This document shows positions 9,851 through 20,804 of a DNA stretch of 64,000 bases, piece after piece (position 1 is the stretch's first letter; every line of letters starts with the position of its first letter). Made by a program: the position numbers and the translations under genes. The notes under the pieces are model-generated. The model made no database searches. It was not told the origin of the DNA and worked only from the letters and a program-made list of their open reading frames with translations. Source of the DNA: Vanessa cardui (lineage: Eukaryota; Arthropoda; Insecta; Lepidoptera; Nymphalidae); assembly GCF_905220365.1 (NCBI RefSeq), contig NC_061124.1:11906501-11970500 (forward strand), given 5' to 3'.

Positions 9851-10280
9851 GTTCATCACTACATGGTATAAAACAAAGTCGCTTTCTCTGTCCCTATATC
9901 CCTATGTGTGCTTAAATCTTTAAAACTACGCAATGAATTTTGGTGCGTTTTTTTTAATAGATAGAGACGACCTCCATGGTCGAGTGGTGTGTACACCGGT
10001 TTTCATGGGTACGCCACTCTTTGGTCCCGGGTTCGATTCCTGGCCGAGTCGATGTAGATTGCCATTAGTTATTTTCCTATATTGTCTTGGGTCTGGTTGT
10101 TTGTGGTACCGTCGTTACTTCTGATTTCCATAACACAAGTGCTTCAGCTACTTACATTGGGATCAGAGTAATGTATGTGATGTTGTCTCATATTTATGTA
10201 TTGAAGTTAATGTAAACAAAATTCTGTAGTACATTTATTGTCAGCTTTGCACCCAAGCGAAGCCGGCCGGGTCGCTGATA
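9851..10280 (+). mobile_element. HL2 Helitron-like element interrupted by S2
   Basis: Left part 9851-9965: TCATCACTACATGGTATAAA, GTCGCTTTCTCTGTCCCTAT, TTTTTTTAATAGATAGAG. Right part 10205-10280: AAATTCTGTAGTACATTTAT, GCACCCAAGCGAAGCCGGCC, GGGTCGCTGAT. Compared with 31634-31855, about 100 bp of the HL2 middle is gone, so the S2 insertion was accompanied or followed by deletion. Confidence 0.65.
9966..10200 (+). mobile_element. S2 SINE, full length
   Basis: Best S2 copy. Begins GACGACCTCCATGGTCGAG; the A-box-like GGTCGAGTGGT and the B box GGTTCGATTCC are spaced as in tRNA genes. The body follows: GCCGAGTCGATGTAGATTGC, GTCTTGGGTCTGG, GGTACCGTCGTTACTTCTG, CATAACACAAGTGCTTCAGC, TACATTGGGATCAGAGTAAT and a TATTTATG-type end. 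The boxes imply an RNA polymerase III internal promoter. No clean TSD is visible. Confidence 0.85.
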
Positions 10281-10535
10281 ATTACTATACCGTATTGTGA
10301 TAATGTCCAAAGCAATTGTTAACAAATTATTTGTCGGATTCTGGTCACAATCGGATATTTACTAATTATGCGCATTATAAACAATGTTTTAGAATTAATT
10401 TAGAGACATGTGGTTTGGATTATCGGATAACCAGTATTGTGTTGAATAAAATGTATTGTTGGTTTTTAAAGCAGATTTTCTTCTCATATACGGATTGTTG
10501 ATCAAAATAAAATAAAATCCCACTGTGGAGGAATC

Positions 10536-10738
10536 TATAACTTTGGGACAAAAAGTTTCTAGACTGTAAATCACAAATTATCAAGCGTGTGGCACAGTCG
10601 AGCGATGGTATATATAGGTTACATATAGGGTATGTATGGTAGCTGCTAGAAAGTGGATAAGAAGGGCGTAAGATTGGGCTCACTGAGCCCTGTGTCTCGC
10701 AGTGGAATGATACAGGCTGATTATGATGATGAGGATCA
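10536..10738 (+). mobile_element. LR LINE 3' end with GATGAT tail
   Basis: Read in-frame, the 3' end gives 'SQWNDTG' just before an ATGATGATGAGGAT tail, and upstream shows CACAAATTATCAAGCGTGTG and GGTAGCTGCTAGAAAGTGGA. This is the usual form of the C-terminal end plus GAT-repeat tail of a widespread lepidopteran LINE, probably RTE-like. Frame-breaking changes are present; only the end survives. Confidence 0.55.
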
Positions 10739-10909
10739 AAGTATTCGCAGAGTGACAATCGGTATTTTACAAATTGTTTAGATGATTATTTGTATATTAC
10801 ATTATATGATTCGGTATTTTGTATTCTATTGACATTGAATGGTTCTTGATGACACCTGCACATGTCAAATGAAAATCTACCACATCTCATCAATTCTCAT
10901 TAGTAATAT

Positions 10910-11130
10910 TAAATAAATATGAGACAACATCACATACATTACTCTGATCCTAATGTAAGTAGCTCAAGCACTTGTTTTATGGAAAATCAGATAACGACGG
11001 CACCACAAACAACCAGACCCAAGGCAACATAGAAAACTAATGTTAATCTACATCGACTTGGCCGGGAATCGAACCCGGGACCTCGGCGTGGCATACCCAT
11101 GAATACCGGTGTACACACCACTCGCTAATT
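10910..11130 (-). mobile_element. S2 SINE, nearly full length
   Basis: On +: ATGAGACAACATCACATACA, ACTCTGATCCTAATG, AGCACTTGTTTTATGGAAAA, TGGCCGGGAATCGAACCCGG, GACCTCGGCGTGGCATACCC, ACCGGTGTACACACCACTCG. Reverse-complemented, this is the S2 head, B box and body in order; only the first few bases of the head are missing. Confidence 0.85.
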
Positions 11131-11533
11131 GAAATAGCATGGTAGAATTAGCTCTTAAACTTCTTCCATAAAGAGGGAGACCTAGTACTGAGATATTTAC
11201 AAACTGTTTGTTACTTTATCATATATAAAAACTTGCTAGTATAAAAGTATTCAAGCAAAGCTGTCTAGATATGTAATTCCAATAAAAAACTGAAATATGA
11301 CTTCCTGTATACTTCAATGTTTACTCTGAGTGTAATTTTTTTTATTGAGATCATCCATGTTTTTACTGCTGTTATAAAATCCAACAGAATAAAAGTGGGT
11401 ATCGCAATGGAGTAGTCGGCATAAAATTTATTTATGAAATCAATACAATCCACGTCGTAAAATACGCAAAATATTATCAAGGTACAACCACATAGGCCAA
11501 TTTATGTCGGTATGTATTTTACCACGTTACCAC

Positions 11534-11867
11534 ATGGTACCTAAATGAGAGTCGACATGGCCCAGTGGTTAGAACGCGTGCATCTTAACCGATGATTGCG
11601 GGTTCAAACCCAGGCAAGAACCGCAGATTCATGTGCTTAATTTGTCTTTATAATTCATCTCGTGCTCGGCGGTGAAGGAAAACATCGTGAGGAAACCTGC
11701 ATGTGACAAATTTCATAGAAATTCTGCCACATGTGTATTGCACCAACCCGAATTGGAACAGCGTGGTAGAATATGTTCCATAACCTTCTCCTCAAAGGGA
11801 GAGGAGGCCTTTAGCCCAGCAGTGGGAATTTACAGGCTGTTGTTGTTTGTTTATATGGTACCTAAAT
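11534..11867 (+). mobile_element. S1 SINE with perfect 13-bp TSD
   Basis: The SINE lies at 11547-11854: GTCGACATGGCCCAGTGG, B box GGTTCAAACCC, CTCGTGCTCGGCGGTGAAGG, GGAAACCTGCATGTG, GGAACAGCGTGGTAGAATA, GGGAGAGGAGGCC, 3' end CAGGCTGTTGTTGTTTGTTT. Identical ATGGTACCTAAAT at 11534-11546 and 11855-11867 is the TSD. It is the most intact S1 with both flanks, and shows the TTG-repeat version of the 3' tail. Confidence 0.92.
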
Positions 11868-11916
11868 ATGTGTGTACTTGATAGTTGATATATTTCTGTA
11901 AATGGTGGCAAAATTA

Positions 11917-11965
11917 AACTACTGCGTTACTTGCCGGTTTGACTCGGTAGAATCTACATACATAT
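11917..11965 (+). repeat. LT LINE tail fragment
   Basis: CTGCGTTACTTGCCGG and CTCGGTAGAATCTACATAC correspond to the plus-strand LT block that reads 'GAGTTTCTTGCCGGTTCTT' in better copies. Too short for more. Confidence 0.4.
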
Positions 11966-11969
11966 TTCC

Positions 11970-13715
11970 AGAATCGGGTGTAGCTTTACATTTAATTATA
12001 TAATGTTACAAGCCATGATAGCTTTAATGAGTGTAAATAGTACAAGTTAAATAAACAATATTTTGATTTTAATATTTGATCAGTCGTAAAAACTTAAATA
12101 AAAAAATCGAGTATTTATTTAGTATGTTTACTGTTAGTATGTAACTGTGCAACTGTTTAACAGGCAATAATATATATATGATATATCTTTTATATACATC
12201 ATATATTATTGCCTGTTTAATAGTGACTAGAACTATGTATATTAAATTTTATCCATTTAAGCCACGTTTAGTTTTTGAAAATCTTTCTTCTAGAAACTTT
12301 AAGAATATTCTAGAAGTTACCTCATCGTGTCAACTTATACTGGAATCCAGATTATTATTTGTCAAAGATAACGTTTTTTAAAGAGCACAGGAACAGTCAG
12401 AAAAGCATATTACATATAAGTGTGTTAGTATATACATGACGGTTCCAAAGATTTTCTTTTCAACTATAAAATCTCTGAACAGTACACATACTTGACTGCC
12501 TTTAAACGTAACAAATGAAAGAGCCTTTGCCAAACAGTATTTCAGTTCTGTATTCGTTGTAACGTTTTCCATTAGTCGGGGTTCAACTTGAATGTAAAAA
12601 GTATTTCAATGTACAGTATGAAAAAAAAGGAAATATCTATACAGTAATCGTACAGTCAGCGCGAAACGTGTCTTAATTTAATTAAGCATTTGTTTAATCT
12701 TTCAAACATCTCTTTTAAAAGATTACATAATATTATACCAACGGACGAAGTGATGAAAAAGGTTCAGGTGTGTAATTAAAGTAATGTCGAAAAAAATCAT
12801 GAGGACTAGTAAAAGAAATCACTCTTTGTATGTTCTCTCTCGTCTCTCTATCTTCTCGTTTGTTCTCTACGAATTTCTATATAATTCATCCGATCATATA
12901 ACTTGGTGAGTTGTTCTAGTAAGTTCGTGAAGTTTTCTTTCCCATAAAAACAATGTTTTTATTTATTTTATTTTAGAATTAAAATGTGAGGCTGGTTAAT
13001 ATGATATTTTAAGGCCTCAATGATAATAATTCTTATTTAAATATATTTTTTTTATTTATAGTATAACTTGAATTATCAAGAAAAATCAACATTAGGGTGA
13101 AAAATTATTATCAAAATAGAGATACAGAGGGTTTATAAAACTATTATAAACCCTCTGTATAGGTAGGACTGGTCTAAAATACAAACGCAAGATTTGACCT
13201 AGACATTCACTGAAGAAGAAGTCAAATAAAAGTTAGCAAAATAAAAATGTATGGCGATTTTATTTAAAATGTTAGGCGAGGAAATGTTTTAGCGGTCCGA
13301 TGAACAAAAATGGTACAGCATGCAAAAACGTTACATGACGGATAAAATATTTAATCAAATCCTCTACCTCTAAATTAGCTTACAAATCTTTTATATAATG
13401 CATATTATGAAAGAGGTTTTAACATATTTCAAATTACATTTTCTCTATAGTGATTTTGATACTAGCTCAGGCAAGATTTTCATTCATCATTTCATTTTTT
13501 TATGTATTAAAATTATGTTTTCGTTTTTCGTACTGTATAGATAAAATTGTGCTGCAACTGTACCACTTTCCTGAGGCAGAAATTTACTAGTTACTAATAA
13601 ACAAGCTTATAGTCATAATGGCATTCTAATCGATCAAGGCGGATCGATAAAATCTTAAGGTAGACCAGATTACGCAGACCATATAAGTACGCAGACACAA
13701 TCCGTATTTTTCTTA
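11970..13715. other. Unassigned A+T-rich sequence with two hairpins
   Basis: No gene or known family. It holds two inverted repeats: 12159-12175 with 12201-12217 (17-bp stem AACAGGCAATAATATAT) and 13123-13137 with 13145-13159 (15-bp perfect stem TACAGAGGGTTTATA, 7-nt loop). A CT-rich stretch lies near 12830-12865. Confidence 0.4.
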
Positions 13716-13719
13716 CTTA

Positions 13720-13960
13720 CCTTGGTGGCAGGTCTTTATTTGCATAAAGCCCGCTATGTACCACCCAATAGACATTCTACTTCTTAACAGCAATAATTAT
13801 TGTGTGCCAGGTTGAAGAGTGAGAGAGTCAGTGTAACTACATACACAAGGAACTTAACATTTGATAACAGCTCTCAATTATCATTATTTTTCACTGCGTC
13901 AGTGCCTATGGGCAGTTGTGACCACTCACTGTCAGGTGAGCCATTTGCTACATTGGATAT
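13720..13960 (+). repeat. REP repeat, degraded
   Basis: Blocks CTTGGTGGCAGGTCTTTATT, ATGTACCACCCAATAGACAT, GTGTGCCAGGTTGAAGAGTG, GTAACTACATACACAAGGAA, 'CAGTGCCTATGGGCAG' and TCAGGTGAGCCATTTGCT keep the REP order. The A-tailed terminus is not recognisable. Confidence 0.65.
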
Positions 13961-13969
13961 TTTCTGAGG

Positions 13970-15865
13970 TTTTGTCTCGAATTGTGACTTGATTTAATAC
14001 TGTGTTATATAAATATTTGAAGGAGGTTTATATTTTTTTATGGGTAAAACCTCTTTTGACAAACAAATCTGCATATCGTACGTGACCACAGATTAGATGA
14101 AGTTTATTTCTATCTAGGTATGTACATTCATGTGGGTGTATGCAGTTTCGAATATTTGAGTAAATGAACCGCACAATCCACCTATCTGCCAGATGGCACG
14201 CTTGCAGAAACAAACATAAACTTAAAACTAAGTTTGCTTTTAATTATTGCAGGAATTAATTAGTATTTTAAAACAAAAGACTGAGAAATGCATATTTTTA
14301 AAGAGATTGTTTATGATTGTTCTTAAGAAATAAAAAAAGAAATAACAAAAAATGTGAGTCTCTTTGTGAGTTTAGAAGTAAATCAAGAATAAGACGTCTT
14401 TTTGTATCAGTAATACAATACTTTTTCATATTTCTCATTTCTTTGAACATCATGCCGTTTAATGTGTGAGTGAGTAAGTGTATGCGAATTTATTGAAACA
14501 TAAATATAATATAGTTGTTTTAATTTTATAGATATTATTTTTGAAGTGAAAAATTCTTCTGATGGTCTTAGGGTACACCGCTTCGTTACGTAACGCGTTA
14601 TGGCACTCGTCTGTCTGGCCTCTCTTTCTTACACAGGTGGCAGCGGTAGGCAGACTCTATCTCTCTCCCTTTAACCACAGCGCTAGTCATATTTCTGACA
14701 GTTTGAGTTATTACTTATATCGGGCATCCCGAGACGCACACGTATTATATACAAAATATTTTGTAATAGTAATTAACCTATACCTAACAACGTCTGAATT
14801 ATAACTAAAATAAATCGAAACTTTTATGCTGTCTGTACATATTTTCCTCTTTCTTACAAGTAATTTGTGTATGCTTTTTATATATTTTTATTTCATTATG
14901 AGCCTTGGAATTCTAAAGTGCTTGTTTAGAATTTGTTCTTTGCTCAGCTAACGTTTGCATTCAGCCCAATACATATTTGAGACGTAAAAGTTTTACTAGT
15001 AATATAGAAAGAAAGAAAAACTTATATCCTTATGTTTTTGTTTAATTTTTTAAAATCTGTTTACTGAAAAATGGACTAGCTGGTACGTCACCACTGTATA
15101 TAGGCAAATGGACTTCAAGACGTATTATCATCCCTAATTTAAGTCCATTGTGTTGGTAGTCACACTGGCGTACTCACCTTTCAATTCAACTACAACTGTA
15201 CAAAGTATTACTGCTGGCAGTTGTTGTGATGACCTAGCCAGACCAGACCTAGCCAGAGGTGTCTGCAAAAACCCCAACCAGAAACTAAAAATAATTCGGC
15301 AGTCTTAATATTTACTGCTATGTTAAAATATTGTTTATAGTTGGATAATGACTTATCCCTTGAAACGAAAAGGGATACTATAAATATCTATTTTAATAAT
15401 TCATATCAGAAAGTTATCACAGTGAGAAATTTTTCCTTACACGATATGCACCATCAACAATGGAATCTATGACTGATATTTAAACTAAAACAGCTTCAAA
15501 TATGTATTGTTTTTAGATAAGCAAAGTTCGAATCATAGGTAATTTAAAATTGGAACACGTAATGAAATATTTAAAAATGTCTAAAGCAGCAAATGAAAGC
15601 TAGTGTTTTTTTTTCTGTCAAAGGCATTCCTTCCAACAGCCAGGAGATAAGAAATAGACAGCATTACACTTTCGCGCCTTTCATGAGTAACCACGTATCC
15701 ATTTGGCCGTTTATGCACTTGATCTCCTGCCAATTATATAAAGTCGATAATAAAAAGATCAGAGATAAAAAGTTGTAGCTAAAATCGTACAGGAGAACAT
15801 CACATTTTTTTTAAATCATGTTACCAGGCTCGTAAGACATAACAGAAGTATTAGACATACATACA
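13970..15865. other. Unassigned sequence; one GC-richer block
   Basis: Mostly A+T-rich. At 14575-14700 lies a GC-richer block (CGTTACGTAACGCGTTATGG, GGTGGCAGCGGTAGGCAGAC, TCTATCTCTCTCCCTTT) that resembles a minus-strand segment at 60645-60740. It is covered by an 80-codon frame (14562-14804) without a recognisable domain. No gene is supported. Confidence 0.35.
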
Positions 15866-15870
15866 TATTC

Positions 15871-16131
15871 ATAATCAGTTACATCCATATCCAATTTACG
15901 ATTTTTTAATCACCTCTCAAAGTCGGTGCCAAGTGCCAACATTGCTAATATATATACATAATACATACATACAAAAACTAAATCTATTTATTGTATAGAT
16001 GACACCATTAGACAAACCTTACTATCGATACAAATTAAATGATTTCAATATAGGAATTTATTTACTTTGTTGGCACCGACTTCAAAAGGTGATTAAAAAA
16101 TCGTAAATTGGATATGGATGTAACTGGTTAT
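15871..16131. repeat. Inverted repeat pair at the left of a foldback-type element
   Basis: Left arm 15871-15940 (TTACATCCATATCCAATTTA, AAAGTCGGTGCC) is the reverse complement of right arm 16069-16131 (GGCACCGACTTCAAAAGG, GATATGGATGTAACTGG), with few mismatches and a ~128-bp spacer. The ACCGACTTC terminus relates it to the FB element. Confidence 0.75.
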
Positions 16132-16885
16132 TTTTTTTCTTTTTAGTTCATTTTTGAAGGCGGTTCTTTTTTATTTATAAAAAATTATTTACTGCTTTTC
16201 AGTGTTGTTTTGTTATTTATAATTACAATTGGTAGTGTTTGTCATTCACTTTATTATACTCAGTACATTTCGGCTTTCGACTCTAAACATAACTCAACGC
16301 CGTTTCAATACGATGTGGACTGCAACTCAAATTAAGCGTTACCTAAGTTACAATAGCCTAAGGTTAACCGCTCATCGCCAATTAGACAATACCATTTTTC
16401 CCGATGCAATGCCGTTAATCATTGAGGAGTTTTCCTGGCAGTCCACCATCAGCTAGACTTCATCATAGGCATGTTTACTAACATCAATTGCTTGACGACT
16501 ATCTTAAAGAAATAGAACTAAACCCGTAAAATAGTTACTTACTAATAGGTTCTGGTTATCAGTTGTGGTCTTCATCATCAGTTCCACTTCATCAAATGTC
16601 ACTTTTCGTAAGCATATGACCAATGCATTTTGAATAAAACCGAAATCACTATAGGTGTGCCTATAAAATTTGAGGAGTTCCCTCGATTTCTCCAGGATTC
16701 CATCATCAGATCCTGATCTCCTGACAATGGAACCACCTGTAAAACATGCCCTTTCAAACAAAAAAAGAATTGTCAAAATCGGCCCAGCCATCTTCGAGTA
16801 ATTCGGTAACATACATAAAAAATAAAAAAAAAAAAAAAAAAGGCCCCGACGAATTGAGAACCTCCTCCTTTTTTTGAAGTCGGTT
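16074..16885. mobile_element. Non-autonomous element with ACCGACTTC termini
   Basis: Bounded by CACCGACTTCAAAAGG at the left and CCTTTTTTTGAAGTCGG at the right, which are inverted repeats of each other. Near the right end, ATCGGCCCAGCC, a poly-A run and GAACCTCCTCCTTTTT match the A-module end of FB at 31030-31128. The 75- and 102-codon frames inside are not conserved with anything recognisable. Autonomous partner and superfamily unknown. Confidence 0.6.
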
Positions 16886-16889
16886 AAAA

Positions 16890-17475
16890 AGGAAAAATAA
16901 GCATGCTATTGTAATATTATATTGTATCTGTATGGAGTATAAAAGATAAATATTAAAACAAAAAAAAAACAAAATAATTGTAAAATAATAAAACAATGTT
17001 TCATTGTTTGCTTTGAAAACATTAAAAATATTTTTAAAAAACTTCTTGCGACTTCTTAGATCTTTAAAAAGTTAAAGCTTTTCATTGAGCTCTCAAAAGA
17101 AATTCTTTTTAGTTTGGTATTTAACGCGTAGTATTTTAATGCTTCATAAAATCTCTTAGAGGTGAAATTTAGGTCTTGATTTCTAGATTGCATAACTTCA
17201 AAACGAAACTGGCATCAGAGATAATTTGCCAAAGATCATGGTCTCATTATAGATGAGAGTTCTTTAAGGAATCAATAGCTTTGAAAGTTAAATTATGTTT
17301 GTACTGCATAAAACTATTTCATTATAGATTAAGACACATAGTATTGACTCATACATATGTAAATCGTACGGTCTGAGAGAGGTTTTATGCATGATAGCAT
17401 TGTGACTACATTTCCAAATATATGAATATAATAGAAGCAGAGAAAAGAAAAGACTTTCTTTTTAAATATGTAAAT
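16890..17475. other. Unassigned A+T-rich sequence
   Basis: No family or gene recognised. Confidence 0.35.
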
Positions 17476-17477
17476 AA

Positions 17478-17772
17478 AAATGGCCAAGTGTGAATCGGAC
17501 TCGCACTCGAAGTATTCCGTACCCGTATCTAGAAAAACGGCAAAAATGTCGACTTTATGGAAACTCTATTTCAACATTTATTTTATTCTATTTTCATGTC
17601 ATAGCGGTGATAGAAATACATCTTCAGTAAAAAATTAAGTGTCTGACTATCTCGGTTCATGAGACAACCTACTACCGTCTGTCACCAGTCTGGTGACAGG
17701 CGGACATATGGACTGGCAGTGGAGTCTTAGTAATAGGTTTCATTTTATCCTTTGCATACGGAATCCTAAAAA
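17478..17772. mobile_element. GGCCAAGTG-type lepidopteran repeat
   Basis: Starts AAAAATGGCCAAGTGTGAAT with GGACTCGCACTCGAAG and TATTCCGTACCCG, and ends GGAGTCTTAGTAATAGG ... TTTGCATACGGAATCCTAAA. ATTCCGTA near the start is inverted to TACGGAAT near the end, giving subterminal inverted repeats. From memory this is a very common lepidopteran repeat, but I cannot name its class. Within it CCAGTCTGG at 17685-17693 is a short palindrome. Confidence 0.65.
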
Positions 17773-18192
17773 TGCACTACATTGAAGCTCATTAAAACTA
17801 ATTTTAATGATTAAAAGGTCGCAGTAACAACTCTTATAAACGCGTTGATTTTTTATTGGGTTCCTTATAACCAAATACCAAAATATATGGAATAGCAAAA
17901 ATTTCACATACTGTATAACTGATTTTGCTAGTATCATTAGTTATATATGAGCTCCTGTTCTTACGAAATTTTTTTTAGTACACAGTTCACAAACTCTCTG
18001 CTCAGAAGTTCATTCGTCGTTTATTTGTGTTCTGGCAAATAGGTTGTCATAAGAACGAATTGAGGCGGAAAATCGTTGATACCCTACCATTCACTGAACA
18101 TATTGACGGACGATAATCTCTGTAATACCACATTTAGGTAAAAATGTAATATATTCAATTTTTTACTTAAATTTGTGACATTTTTTTTTAAT

Positions 18193-18390
18193 AATAATGA
18201 TAATAAATAACTTTATTGCACACATAATACAATCAAAGAAAATCACACAGATACAGCAAGAAGCAAACTTAACACTAACATACAAAGCGTGCAAAGGGCG
18301 GTCTTATCACTGAACAGTGATCTCTACCAGACGACCCTAAAGAAAGAAGCTTGCAAACTCAACGGGCTAGTGCAAAATAAATCACAACAA
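18193..18390 (-). repeat. TT repeat (LINE-like 3' end)
   Basis: AACTTTATTGCACACATAAT, ACAATCAAAGAAAATCACAC, GGGCGGTCTTATCACTGAAC, AGTGATCTCTACCAGACGAC. It shares the hairpin-plus-CCAGAC core with 8753-8960 and 19700-19880 and is the best preserved of the three. Confidence 0.6.
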
Positions 18391-18399
18391 TACAATATA

Positions 18400-18965
18400 A
18401 ATACACAATAAGTATACATACATACATACATACATAACAACTATATATACATACACATATAAGATACATACATATATAAAATAAATAAATAAAGTATATG
18501 ATATTGATAATAATTATGATTAACAAGATATAACAATTTTATTAATTAATAATCATATATTTTTTGCTTCAAAATCGCATAACGTGTTTCCCTCACGTGG
18601 AAAAGTGGGACTTGCCGGTGTCCAGCTGTACGCTCTCCCTCTCTCATTCTCTCTTTCTCTCGCGCTCATCGGGGCCCCGGGATTGCATGCTACCCTGATG
18701 ATCATTTTCATCCCTATTAATAGTCATTAAAGGGCTTTAATGACGAACACGAGTATAAAAACATATAAATACAATTTTACTATATAAGAATACAGCATAG
18801 TCCGAATTCGAAGCCAAAATTTCTGAATGTTTTTTGATAAATGTAATACAACACCCCTACTCAATCACATTCACATATTACATAAAACATAATAAAGGTA
18901 ATTAAATGCTGGATTGAATAAATAATATTTTATCAGTACAAAAAATTTGGTATATACATTTCATT
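18400..18965. other. Microsatellite and CT-rich stretch, otherwise unassigned
   Basis: A (CATA)n microsatellite with interruptions lies at 18412-18475. A GC-richer, CT-rich block at 18585-18690 (CTCTCCCTCTCTCATTCTCT, ATCGGGGCCCCGGG) follows. Nothing codes. Confidence 0.4.
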
Positions 18966-18969
18966 GTAT

Positions 18970-19262
18970 ATATTTTTTTATGGTATAGGTTGGCGGACGA
19001 GCGTATGGGCCACCTGTTGGTAAGTGTTCACCATCACCTATAGACAATATCGCTGTAAGAAATATTAACTATTCCTTACATCGTCAATGTGCCACCAACC
19101 TTGGGAACTAAGATGTTATGACTCTTGTGCCTATAGTTATACTGGCTCAGTCTCCCTTCAAATCGGAACACAACAATACTGAGTACTGTTGTTTGGTGGT
19201 AGAATTACTGATGTGTGGATGGTACCTACCCAGACAGGCTTGCACGGAGCCCTACCACCAAG
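18970..19262 (-). repeat. REP repeat, full length
   Basis: On +: TTTTTATGGTATAGGTTGGC, GGGCCACCTGTTGGTAAG, CTGTAAGAAATATTAAC, GCCACCAACCTTGGGAAC, CAAATCGGAACACAACAATA, ATGGTACCTACCCAGACAGG and GCCCTACCACCAAG. Both conserved termini are present, which defines the unit length of about 290 bp. Confidence 0.85.
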
Positions 19263-19699
19263 AAATAAATAAATTCGAATATTGGTAGACAATTACTTAA
19301 GACACTAGTCCTTAAATCACGAGTAAATGATTTTTCACTTAACCGAGATACGAAGATCCAATATGTACTGAAAAACCTCAACTGACATCCAAAATTGATC
19401 TTATAATAATGTTGGGCACACATTTTGATATAGTAAAGCAAAAAGCCATAAAAGTATAACCTTGATCTAGGATAAATCACCCAATTCCAATAATATATCC
19501 ATCCATAAAGAAAGATTGAAATCGAGGCTTGATTATTTTATGTACACCAACCGATAATATTTAAGCCTTGATATTACTTCTTATATTTTTTTTGTACAAT
19601 ACAGAAATATTTTGACTATTTATGAAATATATACATATATAAATGTCAATTATCATATTTAAAAACGGTCATCATATCACGAAACATTTGAATGAAATG

Positions 19700-19880
19700 A
19701 ATGAAATATACATTATTGTACACCATAAACAACAATAAGTAAAAACTTAGGTTTAAACACAGAAAAATATATCAAACAAAACTAGAAAAATGCAAAAATA
19801 AAAAAAAAGGTTGATTTCGAGTGTTATACAATGGGCGGACTTATGGCTAATTAGCCATCTCTTCCAGACAACCCACGTAT
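19700..19880 (-). repeat. TT repeat, diverged
   Basis: TTATTGTACACCATAAAC, ATACAATGGGCGGACTTATG, GCTAATTAGCCATCTCTTCC and AGACAACCCACG match the TT core. The interior is A-rich and diverged. Confidence 0.5.
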
Positions 19881-19888
19881 ACTGTTTA

Positions 19889-20075
19889 AAGCCGAGATGG
19901 TTCAGTGCTTAAAACGCGTGCATCTAAATTTATGTTCCTAATTCAATATTGTGAAGAAAAACACAGAATGTGTATCCAACCAGCATTAGAATATCGAGGT
20001 TGAAAAATTCAAACTTCAATTTTCACTTTCCTTTTCCTCAAAGTTTACAGGCTGTGTTTACTTTTTACTTTATAC
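19889..20075 (+). mobile_element. S1 SINE, strongly degraded
   Basis: GCCGAGATGGTTCAGTGC, AAAACGCGTGCATCTAAAT, then a deletion, CAGAATGTGTATCCAACCAG, CATTAGAATATCGAGGTTG and TTTACAGGCTGTGTTTAC. B box lost. Confidence 0.65.
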
Positions 20076-20079
20076 TATT

Positions 20080-20548
20080 ATTATTACTACTTACTTACTT
20101 ATCTACATACATCAAATATCAAAACGCATTCGTTACGTATTTAGGCAAATATTTCATTCGCTAGGTCTTAGACCTAAGTAAATAGAGACGAAGGATTTGC
20201 TCCTTTAATGGCAAAGCTCTTTCAAATGTTTTACGCGGTCTTGATCCCCTCCGATATTTTAATAGAACGTTAATACGAAAGGGTAAAATTACTAAAGTAG
20301 GCGATATATTAACTATGTAATAGCTATCCATTTCGAGATCGTCCAAAAATAAGGAATATACGATATAAATATTTGATAACCTATATATTCGAATGAACTT
20401 ATATAATGCGTCGTAAAACCTTTTAATAATATATAAATATCTTTATACGCGTTTATTAAAATATTGTCAATCGTGATTCAGGGAAATATAAATAAATTAA
20501 AATTTACTTCTGTATAATGTTAGTTTGATTAAAACATTAATTACTTTA
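20080..20548. other. Unassigned sequence
   Basis: No family or gene recognised. Confidence 0.35.
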
Positions 20549-20549
20549 T

Positions 20550-20800
20550 TGGTGTAGTGCTTATTTAAATCCATAGATCTCTATATTCTGGGTTCAATCC
20601 CCAGGTCCAGCTGATAAAAAGTTCTATATTTTGTCACGAAAATTTCTATGAAAGCCCAAATTCCCGTAGTAGGAATCTCTAAAGTGTGAACTTCAGTGTC
20701 ACGGAAAGCATGAAAGGCATTGGGCCTGCCCTTGAACGCTGTCTGGTCGTGTCGAATTTGCCATACCATCGGATTATGTGAGTGTACCCGTGGTTGCTGA
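20550..20800 (+). repeat. S3 repeat
   Basis: ATCCATAGATCTCTATATTC, GGGTTCAATCCCCAGGTC, AATTTCTATGAAAGCCCAAA, ACGGAAAGCATGAAAGGCAT, TGGGCCTGCCCTTGAACG, GTCGTGTCGAATTTGCCATA. The best S3 copy; GGTTCAATCCC fits a pol III B box, so a tRNA-derived SINE is likely. Confidence 0.6.
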
Positions 20801-20804
20801 CAAA

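Noticed and set aside
9980..10045. tRNA-like sequence with GGTTCGATTCC
   Set aside because: Part of the S2 SINE, recurring with the same body at 10910, 48826 and other places.
10420..10758. 112-codon minus-strand frame
   Set aside because: Antisense to the LR LINE 3' end and its GAT tail.
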